Source: Brachypterus glaber (Eukaryota; Arthropoda; Insecta; Coleoptera; Kateretidae). From it: a stretch of DNA of 64,000 nucleotides. Shown piece by piece: positions 11,122 to 23,375 of the stretch (its first letter is position 1; each line of letters starts with the position of its first letter). The position numbers and the translations under genes are program-made. The stretch covers positions 45,831,249 to 45,895,248 of the forward strand of contig OY294050.1 of the NCBI GenBank assembly GCA_958510825.1. The letters are read 5' to 3'. The notes beneath the pieces were generated by a model. The model saw only the letters and a list, made by a program, of their open reading frames with translations. It did not search any database and was not told where the DNA came from.

Positions 11122-12104
11122 CGTCGGCTTACAAGTAAAAGGAACTAAGTCACTTTTTTTCAAAAATAGGATTTTAATGGCACTGTAATTAATTTTTGAT
11201 GATCTATGTATAGGTAAACCGATTTAACTTCTAGGTGGACTGCCAAGGGAGTTACCCACTATACAAAAAGCACCAATTTGATTTTGATTAAAATTTTATC
11301 TGGCAATAGGCACTAAGTCACTTAGTGCACTTAGTGCGTTTTACTTGTAGATTATTTCAAATGTTTCTGCACTAAGCAACTTTCTAAAAAGAGTTAATTT
11401 ATAAAAATATGATTGCTTGAATCATTTATGTGATACAATATCGCGTTATTTATTGTACTGACAAACGCATTCAAATTTTGCTATGTTAAAGTTGATGGAA
11501 TAGAGACAGAACTTTACCTGTAAAATGACAATGCTTTTTACGTGTACTTTCGATGTGTAGGTAATAATTTAATTTTCATTTGCACTGTTTTTTTATTATC
11601 AGAACTAAATTTGAAGCATTCACACTAAGTTCAAAGTCTTGGTGCATTTCTGAAGGGTGTTTTCCGAACTTGCGGCAAACTTTAGTTTTTCTTTATATTC
11701 TTATTATTTATGTAAGTTCGCGGCAAGTTCGGAAAACAGCCCTTAGAATTGCACCGTGAAGTGTTTTATCCTTAATAATGATTCATTAAAATCATTGACT
11801 TTAGGAGATGCTTCTTTGCCGGCACAGCCGATGGCCTCTGAAAACTGTCTTAGTTCTGGCATAGTAAGCAGTTTCATATAATTAATACTAATTAATTATT
11901 ATTATTAATTTTGGAAACGTTCTTTAAACAATCAAAAAGTCCAAACCCTTCTTTTAAAAATCTAGTTTTTGAAAATTTATGTAAACATCTTGTTTTCTAC
12001 TTTATAGTTATACATTACGCTTAATTAATATAAGGGTTTTAATTTTAAATAGTTGTTTTTTATATTATTTTATTGACTTAGTGCTCTTTACTTGTAAGCC
12101 GACG
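11122..12104. mobile_element. TIR element, CGTCGGCTTACAAGTAAAAG termini (copy 1)
   Basis: The left end CGTCGGCTTACAAGTAAAAG is matched at the right by ctttacttgtaagccgacg in inverted orientation. The words actaagtcac and acttagtgc recur inside. The right part (aacccttcttttaaaaat, atcttgttttctacttt, tagttatacatta) is shared with the inverted repeat at 47.8-48.0 kb. No transposase is visible. Confidence 0.7.
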
Positions 12105-12346
12105 TCGTGGGCATACAAGTAAAAGTCAATGTCTTTTTTCAAATTTTGTTGAATTAAACTACTTCAATTTTTCTTTATTTAACTGCAAATGGGACATTAG
12201 TATATCCAAACATGTCATTGCAATTTGCGGTAATTTGTTTCCAAAAACAATTATTAGAAAAATTAAAAAACAAGAATGAAAGTTAAATTTGTCAATATCT
12301 CAAAACCATGTTTTTGGACTTAGTGCTCTTTACTTGTAAGCCGACG
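12103..12346. mobile_element. TIR element, same family, 245-bp copy 2 abutting copy 1
   Basis: Starts cgtcgtgggcatacaagtaa and ends ctttacttgtaagccgacg. It is directly joined to copy 1. The bases flanking the pair are atat on the left of 11122 and atat on the right of 12346, which could be a target duplication for the composite. Confidence 0.6.
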
Positions 12347-13308
12347 ATATTATATATGGTTATGAAGATTTTTCAGAAAAACCATTATATTGCTTTATAA
12401 TATAGATACGTCAATGCATTTGACAAACCAACCTTAAAATTTAATTTAATTTAATGTATTTTTAAAAAATATAACCAATTTGTCAGACAAGAATAACACA
12501 ACATTCTCTTTGTGTGATTTTGGGCTGTGTTTGATTTTGTGCCAGTTGAGTTCAAGTTATTCTCAGGTAAACGCTAGAAGTGAAGGTGTCAGTGTCATTG
12601 TTACCAATATAAATATATTAAATTCCCCAAATCAGTCATATTGAAATTATTCAAAACTTAATTACTTTGTAAGCAAAATACAACATGCAAACAGATGAAA
12701 TAGTATAAATAACTCTTTCCATAAGACATTGGAAAACTCCCCGCTTCGAGGCTCGTTTTCCAAACATGAACGCGTGCTCCAAAATAGTGTCTTATGTAAC
12801 TTGTCCTTTAATATGTTATTATAGATTCATTCCGTCGTTACGTACGTTACATTCGTACACCTTAATTTAGGTCTCAGAAAATTACTCGATAGTTCATTCA
12901 TTTGAATTTCAGGTTATAATCTTTACAGGCACTTTTTTACATCTTTTAGTTTATGTGCGCGTTTCGTATGTTACAAAATTTGGAAGTACACTTATGAAAT
13001 TAGGTAAATGATATTGAAAATCTGCTAATCTGATTTGATTTTTTGTTTTTTAATTGTTTGCTTAATTTGTGTAAGATTTACTTTCTATGATGATTTTCAG
13101 AAATTATTATAGTTGTTACATACATTGTTTTCACCAAATTTTAAACTGAATTTGGGGAAACTTCTTATACGTTAAATTATTCTCCTCTATGGCAATATAT
13201 AAATTGCAGTTGATCGTGGTTTATTTGCTAAACTTGCTGCTAATTTACAAAAAAGGATTTTTAGATTTTAAAACTATAGTTATTTGTGCAAATTTTTTTT
13301 GACAAATT
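12347..13308. other. no gene; short dispersed repeat
   Basis: About 12725-12825 (ggaaaactccccgcttcgag, gctcgttttccaaacatg, aacttgtcctttaatat) matches 29412-29520 in inverted orientation, so it is a dispersed repeat. The rest is AT-rich with nothing recognised. Confidence 0.45.
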
Positions 13309-13458
13309 ACATCGGCACTTAGTGCTACTAAGAGTGCCGATGTATTGAAATCTTCGAAAGTCAAAATCTTTGACCACGTTTTTGTCACATTTCTCGACGT
13401 TTCAGACCATTCTGAGTCGAAATCAGTAAAAAAAAAAATTGCGTCTGTCTATCTGTCC

Positions 13459-13518
<60 letters not shown>

Positions 13519-14037
13519 GTCTGTCTGTCTGTCCGTCCGTCCGTCCGTCTGTCTGTCTGTCCAAACTCTTTAACTCCATTTCTACATGAGATATCGACTT
13601 GCGTTTTTTTGCATATCGTTTCTTATCGTATTCCAAAGAGCTGATTAGATTTTGGGGGTAAACGATTGGAGGTAAGGGAATAAAAATAGGGTAAAACTCC
13701 TATTTTTAGCGTTTTTTGTTTATAATTAAGGCAATTATTATTATATTTGGTTAATTTAGCACTTATATAAAAGATAATTTTAAATTGGTCAAAAAATGTT
13801 ATAAACAACGTTTTCCTAAAACGCATTGTTTTTGAGATATTGGCGTTTAAAGCAGTAAAAGGTTTTTTTTAGCAAATCTCACATATTTATTACCCGATTT
13901 CAAAAAATTATATTTTAAATAAAAGCTCTATTTAAGCCCTATAAAAAATGTTATATACAGTTTTTTGCTAGAATATAATGTTTTAAACATACAGAATTTG
14001 CAAACTAGATGGCTCTAGTGTACATTAGTGCCGATGT
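13309..14037. mobile_element. candidate TIR element, ACATCGGCACT ends
   Basis: ACATCGGCACTTAGTG at the left is matched by CATTAGTGCCGATGT at the right. An extra internal copy (gagtgccgatgtatt) sits near 13331. It contains the CTGT microsatellite and no coding sequence. Confidence 0.45.
13440..13562. repeat. (TCTG)n microsatellite with (TCCG) variants
   Basis: About 120 bp of CTGT/CTAT/CCGT tetranucleotides. Open frames on either strand here (Leu-Ser-Val-Cys and Asp-Arg-Gln-Thr periodicity) are artefacts of the repeat. Confidence 0.95.
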
Positions 14038-15018
14038 TTTGAAAGGGTGCTTGCAACGTTTCATCTAGTTTAATTTTAAACAAGAAGTTTTTAGGAAATT
14101 TGTACTATAAGGTACCACATAACTTTGATCATGGGTTTTCGTGATTCATACTTAGATATTTTACTTATTTCTTTCAGGTTTTACTAGACTATGTTAAATT
14201 TACTTCATCCCACCATTTTTTTTTTTTTTTTGATTGGGTATTTATTTTAATTTTCATCATAGTTTTTCTGGTGTACATGTAATATTTTACTAAGATTTTT
14301 TATTTAAAAATGTATAACCAGAATTTTTTCAAGACATTTTCTATTATTATTGATTACACTAGGCAACAAACTTTTTTTTTTGCCCCGATCGGAAAGTAAT
14401 TTTTTTTTACTAATTCGAGGGCGTAGAAACCGAATCTGACCTTAAAAAAATTTCAGCAGCTAAAATTTTTGAGATATAAATCCAGGAATAATGACCTTTT
14501 TTTTTCAAAATCTTAAAAACAAAAGAGTAGGATTTTGAAAATTTTAGAGTATATTAAAAAAAATACGAGGAACTCAAAAATATATATATATGCCAAAGAC
14601 CTACTGTCAAAGTAAGTACGCGAAAAAAAATAAAAAGCTTAAAATGAAAGTGCATAGTTTAATCAATTGCTCTTTTGTGGCAAAACTATCAAATCTGTAT
14701 AAAAATTGTATAGAATTTAATTTGTAGATTATAAAATTCTCTACAAAAATATTCATACAAATATTTTTTTATTTTGTTTAATTTGTTCGTAAAAAGTAAA
14801 TAAATGAAAAAGAAACAAAATTAAAGTACACAGTGTAAACTTTCTTCCCGAGCCCAAAAAATATATTTTTCTTATCAATTTAAAGGCGCAGAATCCAAAT
14901 TTGACATTAAAAAAAATCCAGCACGTCTCATTTTTTAAATTTTAGTACAGGCAATCATGCCAATTTAAAAATAATTTATAAAACAAAATATTGTGTATTT
15001 TTTTAGTTTTTTTAATGG

Positions 15019-16496
15019 TTGGACACATCGGGTGTCGATAAAGTTCCTAGTTTCCTGGTTAAAGACTGCGCAAAACTTTTTAGCGCACCATTACTTGTAT
15101 TATTTAATCTGATATTAAAGTCAAGTACTTTTCCTGATTTGTGGAAGATATCGAGGGTTTGTTCTGTGTTAAAGTCAGGTGATCCTGGCAATGTTGGTAA
15201 TTACCGCCCTATTTCAATTATATGCAATTTCGCAAAAGTATTTGAAAGTATTCTTTACAAGTATATTTATAACGATGTAAAGAATATGTTATCACCTAAC
15301 CAGCATGGTTTCATGCAAAAAAGGTCTACTGTTACCAACCTTGCCAGTTTCAATGACATTCTTATAGAAAATGTTGACAGGGGTAGACAAGTGGACGTCA
15401 TATACACAGACATAATGAAAGCATTCGATCAAATCGATCATTATGTACTGTTACATACTCTAAAATGCATAGGGTTTAGCCCGATGTTACTTCTTCTATT
15501 TGAGTCTTACTTGCTTAATAGGTTACAATTTGTGCAGTATAACGGCATTAATTCAATTTTAATTTCACCTACATCTGGTATTCCACAAGGGTCTAACTTG
15601 GGCCCTTTGTTGTTTTTAATATTTATAAATATTCTGCTGTTGATTTTGGTTTGTTTCAAGCTTATGTTTGCTGATGACTTAAAAATATTTTATGTTATTT
15701 TAAATATTATGGATCTTTAACAAGAATTAGATAAGATTAATTCTTGGTGTAATGCAAATAGACTAAAATTAAATATTAATAAATGTAAAGTCGTTACGTA
15801 TACTCGCAAATTGTACCCAATAGTCTATAACTATAGCATTAATAATCAAGTACTGTAAAGATGCAACGATATTAAAGACCTGGGTGTTACATTTGACTCT
15901 AAGTTAACATTTTCCTTACATATAAACAATATATGCAATTCTGCGTCTAGATTACTAGGATTTATTGTTCGTAACACCAGGTCATTTAACTCGCCAGCTT
16001 GTCTAAAATCTCTATATTTTAGCCTTGTAAGATCCAGATTAGAATACGCATCTTTGATATGGTATACAATTTATGAGAGTCAAAAAAATCAAATTGAGTC
16101 AGTTCAACGAAAATTTTTAAAAATTTAAAAATGTTAAATTACAGAATTGAAAGAATTTATCCCCCACAAGGTACCGATCAATTATATCTATTAAACAAAT
16201 ACGATATACTCACCTTAGACGTACGTAGAAAAAATGCTTCATTATGTTTTTTAGTCAATCTCTTAGGAAATAAAATTGACTGCATATATTTACTAAGTAA
16301 AATAAATTTTCTAGTCCCCCGTGGTAACTCAAGACAAGTAGGCACATTTTCTATCTCTTCTGCCAGGACTAATATTCTTTACAAATCTCCGGTGTATATC
16401 ATGTGCAATAATTTCAATTGCTTAAGCAATGATATTGATATTAATTTTAGTGGTCTAGGTCAAATTCTTTATAGTGAAAATCCTAATCCCGCATAA
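15019..16496 (+). pseudogene. LINE reverse transcriptase, broken
   Basis: Frame 15019-15720 (233 codons) carries the palm motifs in order: NYRPISIICN, YTDIMKAFDQIDH (first catalytic Asp), SGIPQGSNLGPLLFLIFIN, and FADDLKIF (catalytic Asp pair). The frame then breaks, but LNINKCKVVTYTRK, DLGVTFDSKLTF and RLEYASLIWYTIYE (the thumb/C-terminal region of Jockey/CR1-type ORF2) are readable to about 16125. The last frame, 16131-16496, is the C-terminal tail (VPRGNSRQVGTF). Endonuclease is absent. Stops and frameshifts make it dead. The clade is inferred from motif style only. Confidence 0.8.
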
Positions 16497-16648
16497 TATT
16501 TTTTATTAATATTTTATTTGTATTTATTGATAGATATATTTTGTATTTTTGCAATGCAAAAATTTATTTATGTGTATATTTTGTATCATATATGTAGATG
16601 TTTATTTATACTTGTCCTGTCATTGGTGTATACTGTTGGTCAATTAAG

Positions 16649-16705
<57 letters not shown>

Positions 16706-16709
16706 TATT
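16649..16709 (+). repeat. (ATT)n LINE tail
   Basis: About twenty ATT triplets terminate the LINE, as in retroelements with simple-repeat 3' tails. Confidence 0.9.
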
Positions 16710-17192
16710 ACATAATGTTAATTACATAAGAACCATATTAGGTAACATTTTTTTAGTTCATTTTTGACCCTCTAGTAATGATTTTTGACAATTTTTAGCA
16801 TGAGTACGTGGCGATAAGCTTGTCCCCTTGTGCACCCTTCTCCTTACCCTCCACCCCTACTTAGTTTTGTCACATTATCCATTTTTTGAGTATTTTTTTT
16901 CATAATATCCCTATTTATTCTACCTATGAATTTAAAGTTTCCATGTTTTAAGTTAGGTATTTTTTAACTAATATTGAGTCGCCGAATCTAAATTTGTCCT
17001 CGAAATATTTTTATCCCCCATGATTTTAGAACAAAAGAGGGATAAAATAATGATTTTTTAACATTTTTATCTGATTTTTCTCAGAAAACTTAGGTAATAG
17101 AAATATTCTGAGGCCAGATTCGGTTTCAGTGACCCAAAATTAGTTAAAAAACATATGACACCAATCATTGCAAGAAACCGTGTTGCCTAGTG

Positions 17193-17499
17193 TTATTGAT
17201 CAATATCTGACATATATACTAATAGTTGTCAGTGACAAATGAAATTTACAAAATGAAAAATTTCAATTCCCGGTGTTTGTGCATTTAATTGTACAACCCC
17301 AATCCTTATTCTCAAAATGAAGAAGGAACCCGCCCTTTAGTCTTGACAATATAAAATACACTACTGGAAAAAATTAAGGAATGAAAAAAAAATGCTAATT
17401 TTTTTAGTGATTTTTGAAAAGCTGTATCTCAGAGAAAAATGGTCTTATGGAGATTAAGGGTTTATTCTAGTTTAGATGCTCGAAAAGAGGGCGTTTTTT
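17193..17499. other. no gene; possible transposon end
   Basis: cactactggaaaaaattaag near 17350 resembles a Tc1-type terminus, but no partner end was found. Confidence 0.3.
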
Positions 17500-19575
17500 T
17501 GTTATTTTTTTTATTATTATTATTATAAAGATTATAAAGGCAAAGGTCATGCCCTATCAAGCCTAATTGTAGTACAATAAATTGAGTAAAAAAAAAGAAA
17601 AAAAATGAATATAACAAATGTGAAAGGGAGATAAAAACTACATAAAAAAGGTCACGTCAAGTTAAAAATCCAAAATAAAAAGAAAAAAGAATAGATATTG
17701 TGGTTTAACTTATAACGTTCCAAAATGAATCCAGCCTGTTCTTAAACGTATTTATCGACGGAGCAGATACCACGTGCTCAGGTAGCGTGTTCCAATCATC
17801 TCTAGTGCGACAGGACCAAAAATACTGCCGCGATGTAGTACGAAAGTAATCATGAGATATTCTCAACGAATGCCCTCTAGGGCGAGGGTCGTCTCTCAGT
17901 GTAAACATATGGGACATATCCGTTCCAAACAAATTATGGAGCGCTCTGTATACTAATATAAGATTACCACGTTTTCTTCTCATTTCAAGTGAAATAAGAT
18001 TGGTAGCACGTAATCTGTTTACGTAGTCCATTTGTCGTAAAACAGGACAAAGTTTAAGTATACGCCTTTGTATCTTTTCCACAGCCAGAATATCCTTTAT
18101 GTAAATGGGATTCCATACTGGGGCTGCGAATTCCAGTATTGGCCTGATGTACGTTGTAAAAAGCTTGGTTATGCATATGGGAGATGGGTTGCTAAAAGTT
18201 CTTCGTATCAGGTGTAAAACATAGTTTGCCTTCCTCACAATGGATATAATATGTAATTCCCATTTCAAATCCTGAGATATTATAACGCCCAGATCTGACT
18301 GCGAAGTAACTACTTTAATTTGTTTATTGTTAATAAACTAAGGCAAGCGGGGATTCTTCTTTCCCAGATGGAGTACCGTGCACTTATCTTCGTTTAACGG
18401 TAACAACCAATCTTTACACCAATTTTCTATAGTTGATAGGTCTTCGCGCAATATGTTGTAGTCCGTAATTGGATTACCAAAAATTTTTTTGTCGTCTGCG
18501 AACGATGCATGCTTAGACTTAATACGTCTAGCCAAGTCCGCTATAAAAATTAAAAACAAGATGGGTCCCAAAACCGACCCTTGTGGTACTCCACTGATAG
18601 CTGCTAAAAAGTCCGAAAACGATTCACCAACTCTTACGCAAAACAGCCTTAATGTTAGGTAACACTCCAACCACTTCAATAGTTTGCCCCTAATTCCAAA
18701 ATGTTCTAGTATAGCCAGAAGCCTTTTGAAGGGGACATTATCAAAAGCTCGGCGAAAGTCCAAATAAATTACATCAACACTATTACCTTTATCCAGTTCA
18801 CGAGTCCACGAATTTAAACAATTTAATAAGTTTGTTATCACTGACCTGCCAGGAACAAAACCATGTTGTTCATTAGGTATAATAGAGTTTTCAAGTAAAA
18901 AGTTAATTAACTCATCAGCAATTATAGATTCCATAACCTTTAGTGGTACAGATAACAGATTAACAGGTCTATAATTACTAGGATTTAGTTTGTCGCCCTT
19001 CTTGAATATAGGCGATACGATAGAAGTTCTCCAATCAGCGGGTACAGATGACGTAATAAAAGACATGGTAAAGAGCTTTTGTAATGGTTCCGCTAGAGTT
19101 TCTGCGCAGTCCTTTAGAATTTTTATTGTTATTTTATCTATACCTGGAGCAGAGTTTTGTTTTAGTTGTCTGAGCTTAATTTGAATTTTCTCAGTAGTAA
19201 ACTCTATATCTGATAATGAATTTGGATTTCTGTCGGCAGTAATTGGTGGGATAACGCAGTGAGGTTCTTCAGAGTAAACAGATTTGAATACCTGACCAAA
19301 TAAGTCGGCTGTTTGTTTATTATTTTCGCATATTTCCCCATTTTCACATCTTAGTAACGGTATACCAACATTTCCAACAGTATTTAAACGCACGTACTTG
19401 TAAAATTTCTTCGGATCTTTTTGAGACAAATTATTTGAAAACCTTCTGAATCTTTCAAAATCGTCTTGGTTTCTTGTTCTTTTAAACCTCTTCCAAAGAA
19501 ACGTATTGTTATAGAGATTGATATAAAATTTGTTGAGCTTAATAAATACACTCTCAAAATACATAAAACTTTTTT
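17500..19575 (-). mobile_element. 5'-truncated non-LTR retrotransposon on the minus strand
   Basis: The 3' end on the minus strand is a short (AAT)n tail (plus strand ttattattattattat, 17505-17525). The body contains ORF2 from the linker before the reverse transcriptase to the C-terminus. It is a separate family from the 15-16.7 kb LINE, judging by the protein motifs. Confidence 0.8.
17705..19564 (-). pseudogene. LINE ORF2: reverse transcriptase and C-terminal domain, one internal stop
   Basis: Codons 19564-18341 read through FKKGDKLNPSNYRPVNLLSV, YLDFRRAFDNVPF (catalytic Asp), SGVPQGSVLGPILFLIFIAD and FADDKKIFGN (catalytic Asp pair). A single TAG at 18340-18338 (after KKNPRLP) interrupts it. 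Translation continues in the same frame (INNKQIKVVTSQSDLGVII) to WNVIS at 17705, including FTTYIRPILEFAAPVWNP and WNTLPEHVVSAPSINTFKNR, typical of Jockey/CR1-type C-termini. About 620 residues are therefore colinear except for one nonsense codon. The endonuclease and ORF1 are missing by 5' truncation. Confidence 0.85.
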
Positions 19576-19854
19576 TTTATATACAAAAAAATAACGGGCT
19601 AACGTAACTCCTCGAAAAGTAGATATGTCGCTGGCGGCGTTATATCTTGATAACGGCTCATCCAGAACAAAAAAATCAAAAATATTTAGATTCAATATGA
19701 CTGGGGCTTTCGCGTATTCTATGGAAAGAAAGATTTTTCTCGGAATTTTCTTCGGAATAGATTTAAAGTGTCGAAGAAAATCGAAATAAAGGTGTTTGCA
19801 TAAAATATAAAAAATATTGAATTTGTTAAAATATAATATATATAATGCCCAGTA
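19576..19854. other. no gene recognised
   Basis: An open frame across the LINE 5' edge on the minus strand is not supported by any motif. Confidence 0.35.
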
Positions 19855-20592
19855 AAATCGCCTTCTCATTTTTTACCTCCTCGCGTTAAATGGATTTTTT
19901 ATTATCAGATTTACTTTCAGCAACCTCAAAAACCCCTATAAACCAATTTTCACGAAAACTACCCCCCGCCCCTCAGGGGGTGAAGTTGGATTTTTTTAAT
20001 ATCAAATTTACTTTCAGCAACCTCAAAAACCCCTGTATACCATTTTTCACGAAAACTATCCACCACCCCTTACTGGGTGGAACTGGAAAAATTTTATTAC
20101 CAAATTCAGTTTTGTCGTCCCCAAAAACCAATTTTGACAAAAATATTGAAAATATTTAAAAATATTTACACCTCACCCCCGTGGGGTTGTAGTTAGAATT
20201 TTTTTATTGTCATATTCAATTTCAGAAACCTCAAAAATGAAAAATTGAAAATTGCTATATAGGGGTTATATAGCAATTTTCAATTTTTCGTGTATTTACC
20301 CCCATTTGTCCTCCTTGCCCCACCCCAATGTTTACCAAAAACAATCCCGAGCGAGAACTTTTGGTAACATACCTGTATGCCAAATTTCAAGTCTTTAGCT
20401 TAAAGCTTAAGTTATAGTGGATACAAGATTTCCCGGACCGAACGACCAATCGACCGACATTTTTTTTTTGCTTGAAATTTTATTTTGACATAAAACGTCA
20501 TAAAACGCAAAAATAAGCAAACAAAAATGAAAATTTTTGCGCGAATGCAAGGCTTTCCGAAATTTTGAAAATTTTCAAAACGGGAAAGCAAA
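19855..20592 (+). mobile_element. FB-family palindrome, left arm
   Basis: Begins tgcccagtaaaatcg, then the subterminal tggattttttattatcag. Three or more sub-repeats with caacctcaaaaacccct and G/C hairpins follow. It ends with the centre-proximal block (ggtaacatacctgtatgcc, gatttcccggac) and cgggaaagcaaaag. Confidence 0.85.
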
Positions 20593-20679
20593 AGGACAGT
20601 TTTTATTAGAATAATAATTAGGCATCAACAATGAGTATAATTGTTGTAAAAGATAAAATTTACCATTTATTTTCCATAT
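20593..20679. other. central spacer of the FB palindrome
   Basis: About 87 bp of AT-rich sequence separates the two arms (aagcaaaag...ttttgctttccc). Confidence 0.6.
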
Positions 20680-22062
20680 TTTGCTTTCCCATTTTGATAA
20701 TTTTCAAAATTTCGGAAAGCCTTGTATTCGTGCAAAAATTTTCAAATTTTTTTTTGCTTTTTTTCCCTTTTTATGACGTTTTATGTCGATATAAATCAAT
20801 TTCAAGCAAAATAAAATTATCGGTCGGTCGGTCGATCGGTCTGTCCGGGAAATCTTGTGGGCACGATAACTTAAGAACGCTTTAAGTTAGAGACTTGAAA
20901 TTTGGCATACAGGTATGTTACCAAAAGTTCTCGCTCGGGTTTGTTTTTGGTGAACATTGGGGTGCGGCAAAAATACATTTTTTTAGAAAAATTTAAAAAT
21001 TGCTATATAGGGGTTTTTAAGATTGCTGAAATTGAATCTGATAATATTTTTTTTAACTCCACCCCAAGGGGGTGAGGGGGTAAATATTTTGAAATATTTT
21101 CAATTTTTCCTCAAAATTGGTATATAGGGGCTTTTGGGGTTGACGAATTTGAATCTGATAATAACTTTTTTCTAATTTCACCCCGTGAGGGGTGGGGGGT
21201 AGTTTTTGTGAAAACTGGTATATTGGGGTTTTTGAGGTTTCTAAAAGTGAATCTGATAATAAAAAAATCTAAATCCACCCCCTGAGAGGTGGGTAGTTTT
21301 CGTGAAAAATGGTATATTGCACTGTAAATGCAAATATGGTAATTTTACAGCAAATAAAGTAGGTCATATGTTGCCAGCAAAGAAAGTGGTAAATTTAAAT
21401 CAGTACTGTAAATTCACAGTTATCTGTAAAAATGTGTATTTTTACCTGTGATTTCACAGTAATTTAAGCATCGAATTTAATGTGTATTTCAAGCAGTATT
21501 ACAGACTCTTGTAATTTTCGGGAAAAAGTTCCGGCTTTTTGAACCACATGCATGAATTTTAATGCAAAATTATTGTACCGACAGGAAAAGAGCTGAGATT
21601 TTACTAAACCCAGTAATATTGAGGTTAATTTAATAAATATTGTAAATTCACATTCTGACATTGTAAATTTGCTTTAATTATTACAGTTAAAACTACTGTA
21701 AGATTGACGGACAAATTTAGAGTGTGGGGTATATATCTGATTTAAAAAAAAATCTAGCTTCCCCCCAAGGTGGCGGGGGGTAGTTTTCGTTAAAATTGGT
21801 GTATTGGGGTTAGTCAGGTTGCTGAAAGTGAATCTGATAATAAAAAAATAATTACTCCACCCCTTGAGGGGCAGGGGGTAGTTTTCTTGAAAAATTATAT
21901 ATTGGGGTTTTTGAGGTCACTAAAACTGATACTTATAATAACTTTCTTTTAATTTGGGGGTAGTTTTTGTGAAAATATTATTTAAGGTTGCTAAAATTAA
22001 ATCTAATAATAAAAAATCTATTTTAGAGGTGTAAAATGGGAAAGCTCTTTTACTGGGCAGTG
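20680..22062 (-). mobile_element. FB-family palindrome, right arm with insertion
   Basis: Mirror of 19855-20592: starts gctttcccattttgataatt, runs through ggtcggtcgatcggtctgtc and tgttaccaaaagttctcgct, then several sub-repeats, and ends ctcttttactgggcagtg. It is interrupted by an unrelated insertion at 21319-21726. More sub-repeats are present than in the left arm. Confidence 0.85.
21319..21726. mobile_element. insertion inside the FB arm, CACTSTAAAT ends
   Basis: The sub-repeat reading ends at ggtatattg and resumes at tggggtatat. Between them lies non-FB sequence starting CACTGTAAATGCAAAT and ending ATTTAGAGTG, an imperfect inverted terminal match. It contains several ttacag/ctgtaa words. 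No coding sequence. Confidence 0.55.
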
Positions 22063-22084
22063 TATTTTTACTTTTTTTATTATT

Positions 22085-23375
22085 TTGCTTTCCCATTTTG
22101 AAAATTTTCAAAATTTCGGAAAGCCTTGTAATCGTGCAAAAATTTTCAAAATTTTTTTTTGCGTATTTTTGCGTTTTGTGGCGTTTTATATCGAAGTTGG
22201 TATATGGGGTTTTTGAGGTTGCTGAAAGTGAATCTTATAATAAAAAAAATCCATCTAACGCGGATGTGAAAAATGGGAAAGCTATTTTACTGGGAAATGT
22301 ATTTTGCTTTCCCATTTTGAAAATTTTCAAAATTTCAGAAAGCCTTGTATTCGTATTTTTTTGTGAATTTTTGCGTTTTATGTCGATATAAATCAATTTC
22401 GAGCAAAAAAAAATTGTTGATCGGTCGGTCGATCGGTCTGTCCGTAAAATCTTGTGGGCACGATAACTTAAGAACGCTTTAAGCTAGAGACTTGAAATTT
22501 GGTAACATACCTGTATACCAAAAGTTCTCGCTCTGGGTTGTTTTTGGTAAACATCTAACGCGGATGTGAAAAATGGGAAAGCTATTTTACTGGGAAATGT
22601 ATTTTGCTTTCCCATTTTGAAAATTTTCAAAATTTCAGAAAGCCTTGTATTCGTATTTTTTGTGAATTTTTGCGTTTTATGTCGATATAAATCAATTTCG
22701 AGCAAAAAAAAAATTGTCGGTCGATCGGTCTGTCCGTAAAATCTTGTGGGCACGATAACTTAAGAACGCTTTAAGCTAGAGACTTGAAATTTGGTAACAT
22801 ACCTGTATACCAAAAGTTCTCGCTCGGGGATGTTTTTGGTAAACATTGGGGTGCGGCAAGGGGGACAAATGAGGAAAAATACATTTTTTTTAATTTGAAA
22901 ATTGCTATATATGGGTTTTCAAGGTTGCTGAAATTGAATCTCATAAAAAAACTTTTCTAATTCCAATATTATTATTTTCTTCAAAATTGGTATATAGGGG
23001 TTTTTGGGGTCGACGAATATGAATCTGATAATACTAATTTCACCCCCTGAGGGGTGTGGGTAGTTTTCGTAAAAACTGGTGTATTGGGGTTTTTGTGGTT
23101 GCTGAAAGTGAATCTGATAATAATTTTTTTTTAAATCCACCCCCTGAGAAGTGGGGGGTAGTTTTCGTGAAAATTGTTATATTGAGGTTTTTGAAGTTGT
23201 TGAAAGTGAATCTGATTATAAAAAAATTCTAACTTTACTCCTAAAGGGGCAGAGGGTAGTTTTCGTGAAAATTGGTATATTAAGGTTTTTATGATTTCTG
23301 AAAGTGAATCTGATAATAAAAAATCCATTTTACGGGCGGAGGTGAAAAATGGGAAAGCTCTTTTACTGGGCAGTG
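22085..23375 (-). mobile_element. head-to-tail run of three FB arms, two deleted
   Basis: Three consecutive arms each start gctttcccattttgaaaatt and end with an arm terminus: 22085-22303 (internally deleted), 22304-22603 (deleted) and 22604-23375 (full). The junction gctattttactgggaaatgt|attttgctttccc occurs identically twice, exactly 300 bp apart. This shows tandem duplication rather than independent insertion. Confidence 0.8.

Larger units (their letters stand above)
15001..16709 (+). mobile_element. 5'-truncated non-LTR retrotransposon (Jockey/CR1-like)
   Basis: It begins abruptly inside ORF2 just before the reverse transcriptase domain, as expected of incomplete reverse transcription. 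It runs through the C-terminal part and a short 3' region, and ends in an (ATT)n tail at about 16649-16709. It sits inside the CACTAGGCAACA element. Confidence 0.8.
14355..17192. mobile_element. DNA transposon with CACTAGGCAACA ends and 8-bp target duplication, split by a LINE
   Basis: TTATTGAT is followed by TACACTAGGCAACA at 14347-14368, and tgttgcctagtg is followed by TTATTGAT at 17181-17200. The repeated 8-mer fits a target duplication of the size made by hAT-like elements. Terminal halves share accgaatctg in inverted orientation. A LINE (about 15001-16709) occupies the middle. No transposase remains. Confidence 0.6.

Noticed and set aside
13345..13644. Cys/Val/Ser and Asp/Arg/Gln/Thr repeat proteins on both strands
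   Set aside because: They are translations of the TCTG microsatellite.
20631..20885. Open frames with SVGRSVG/GRSIGLSGKS through FB arms (also near 27000, 51700, 63200)
   Set aside because: They arise from the CGGT/CGAT tetranucleotide run and conserved FB arm sequence, and they differ in frame and length between copies.
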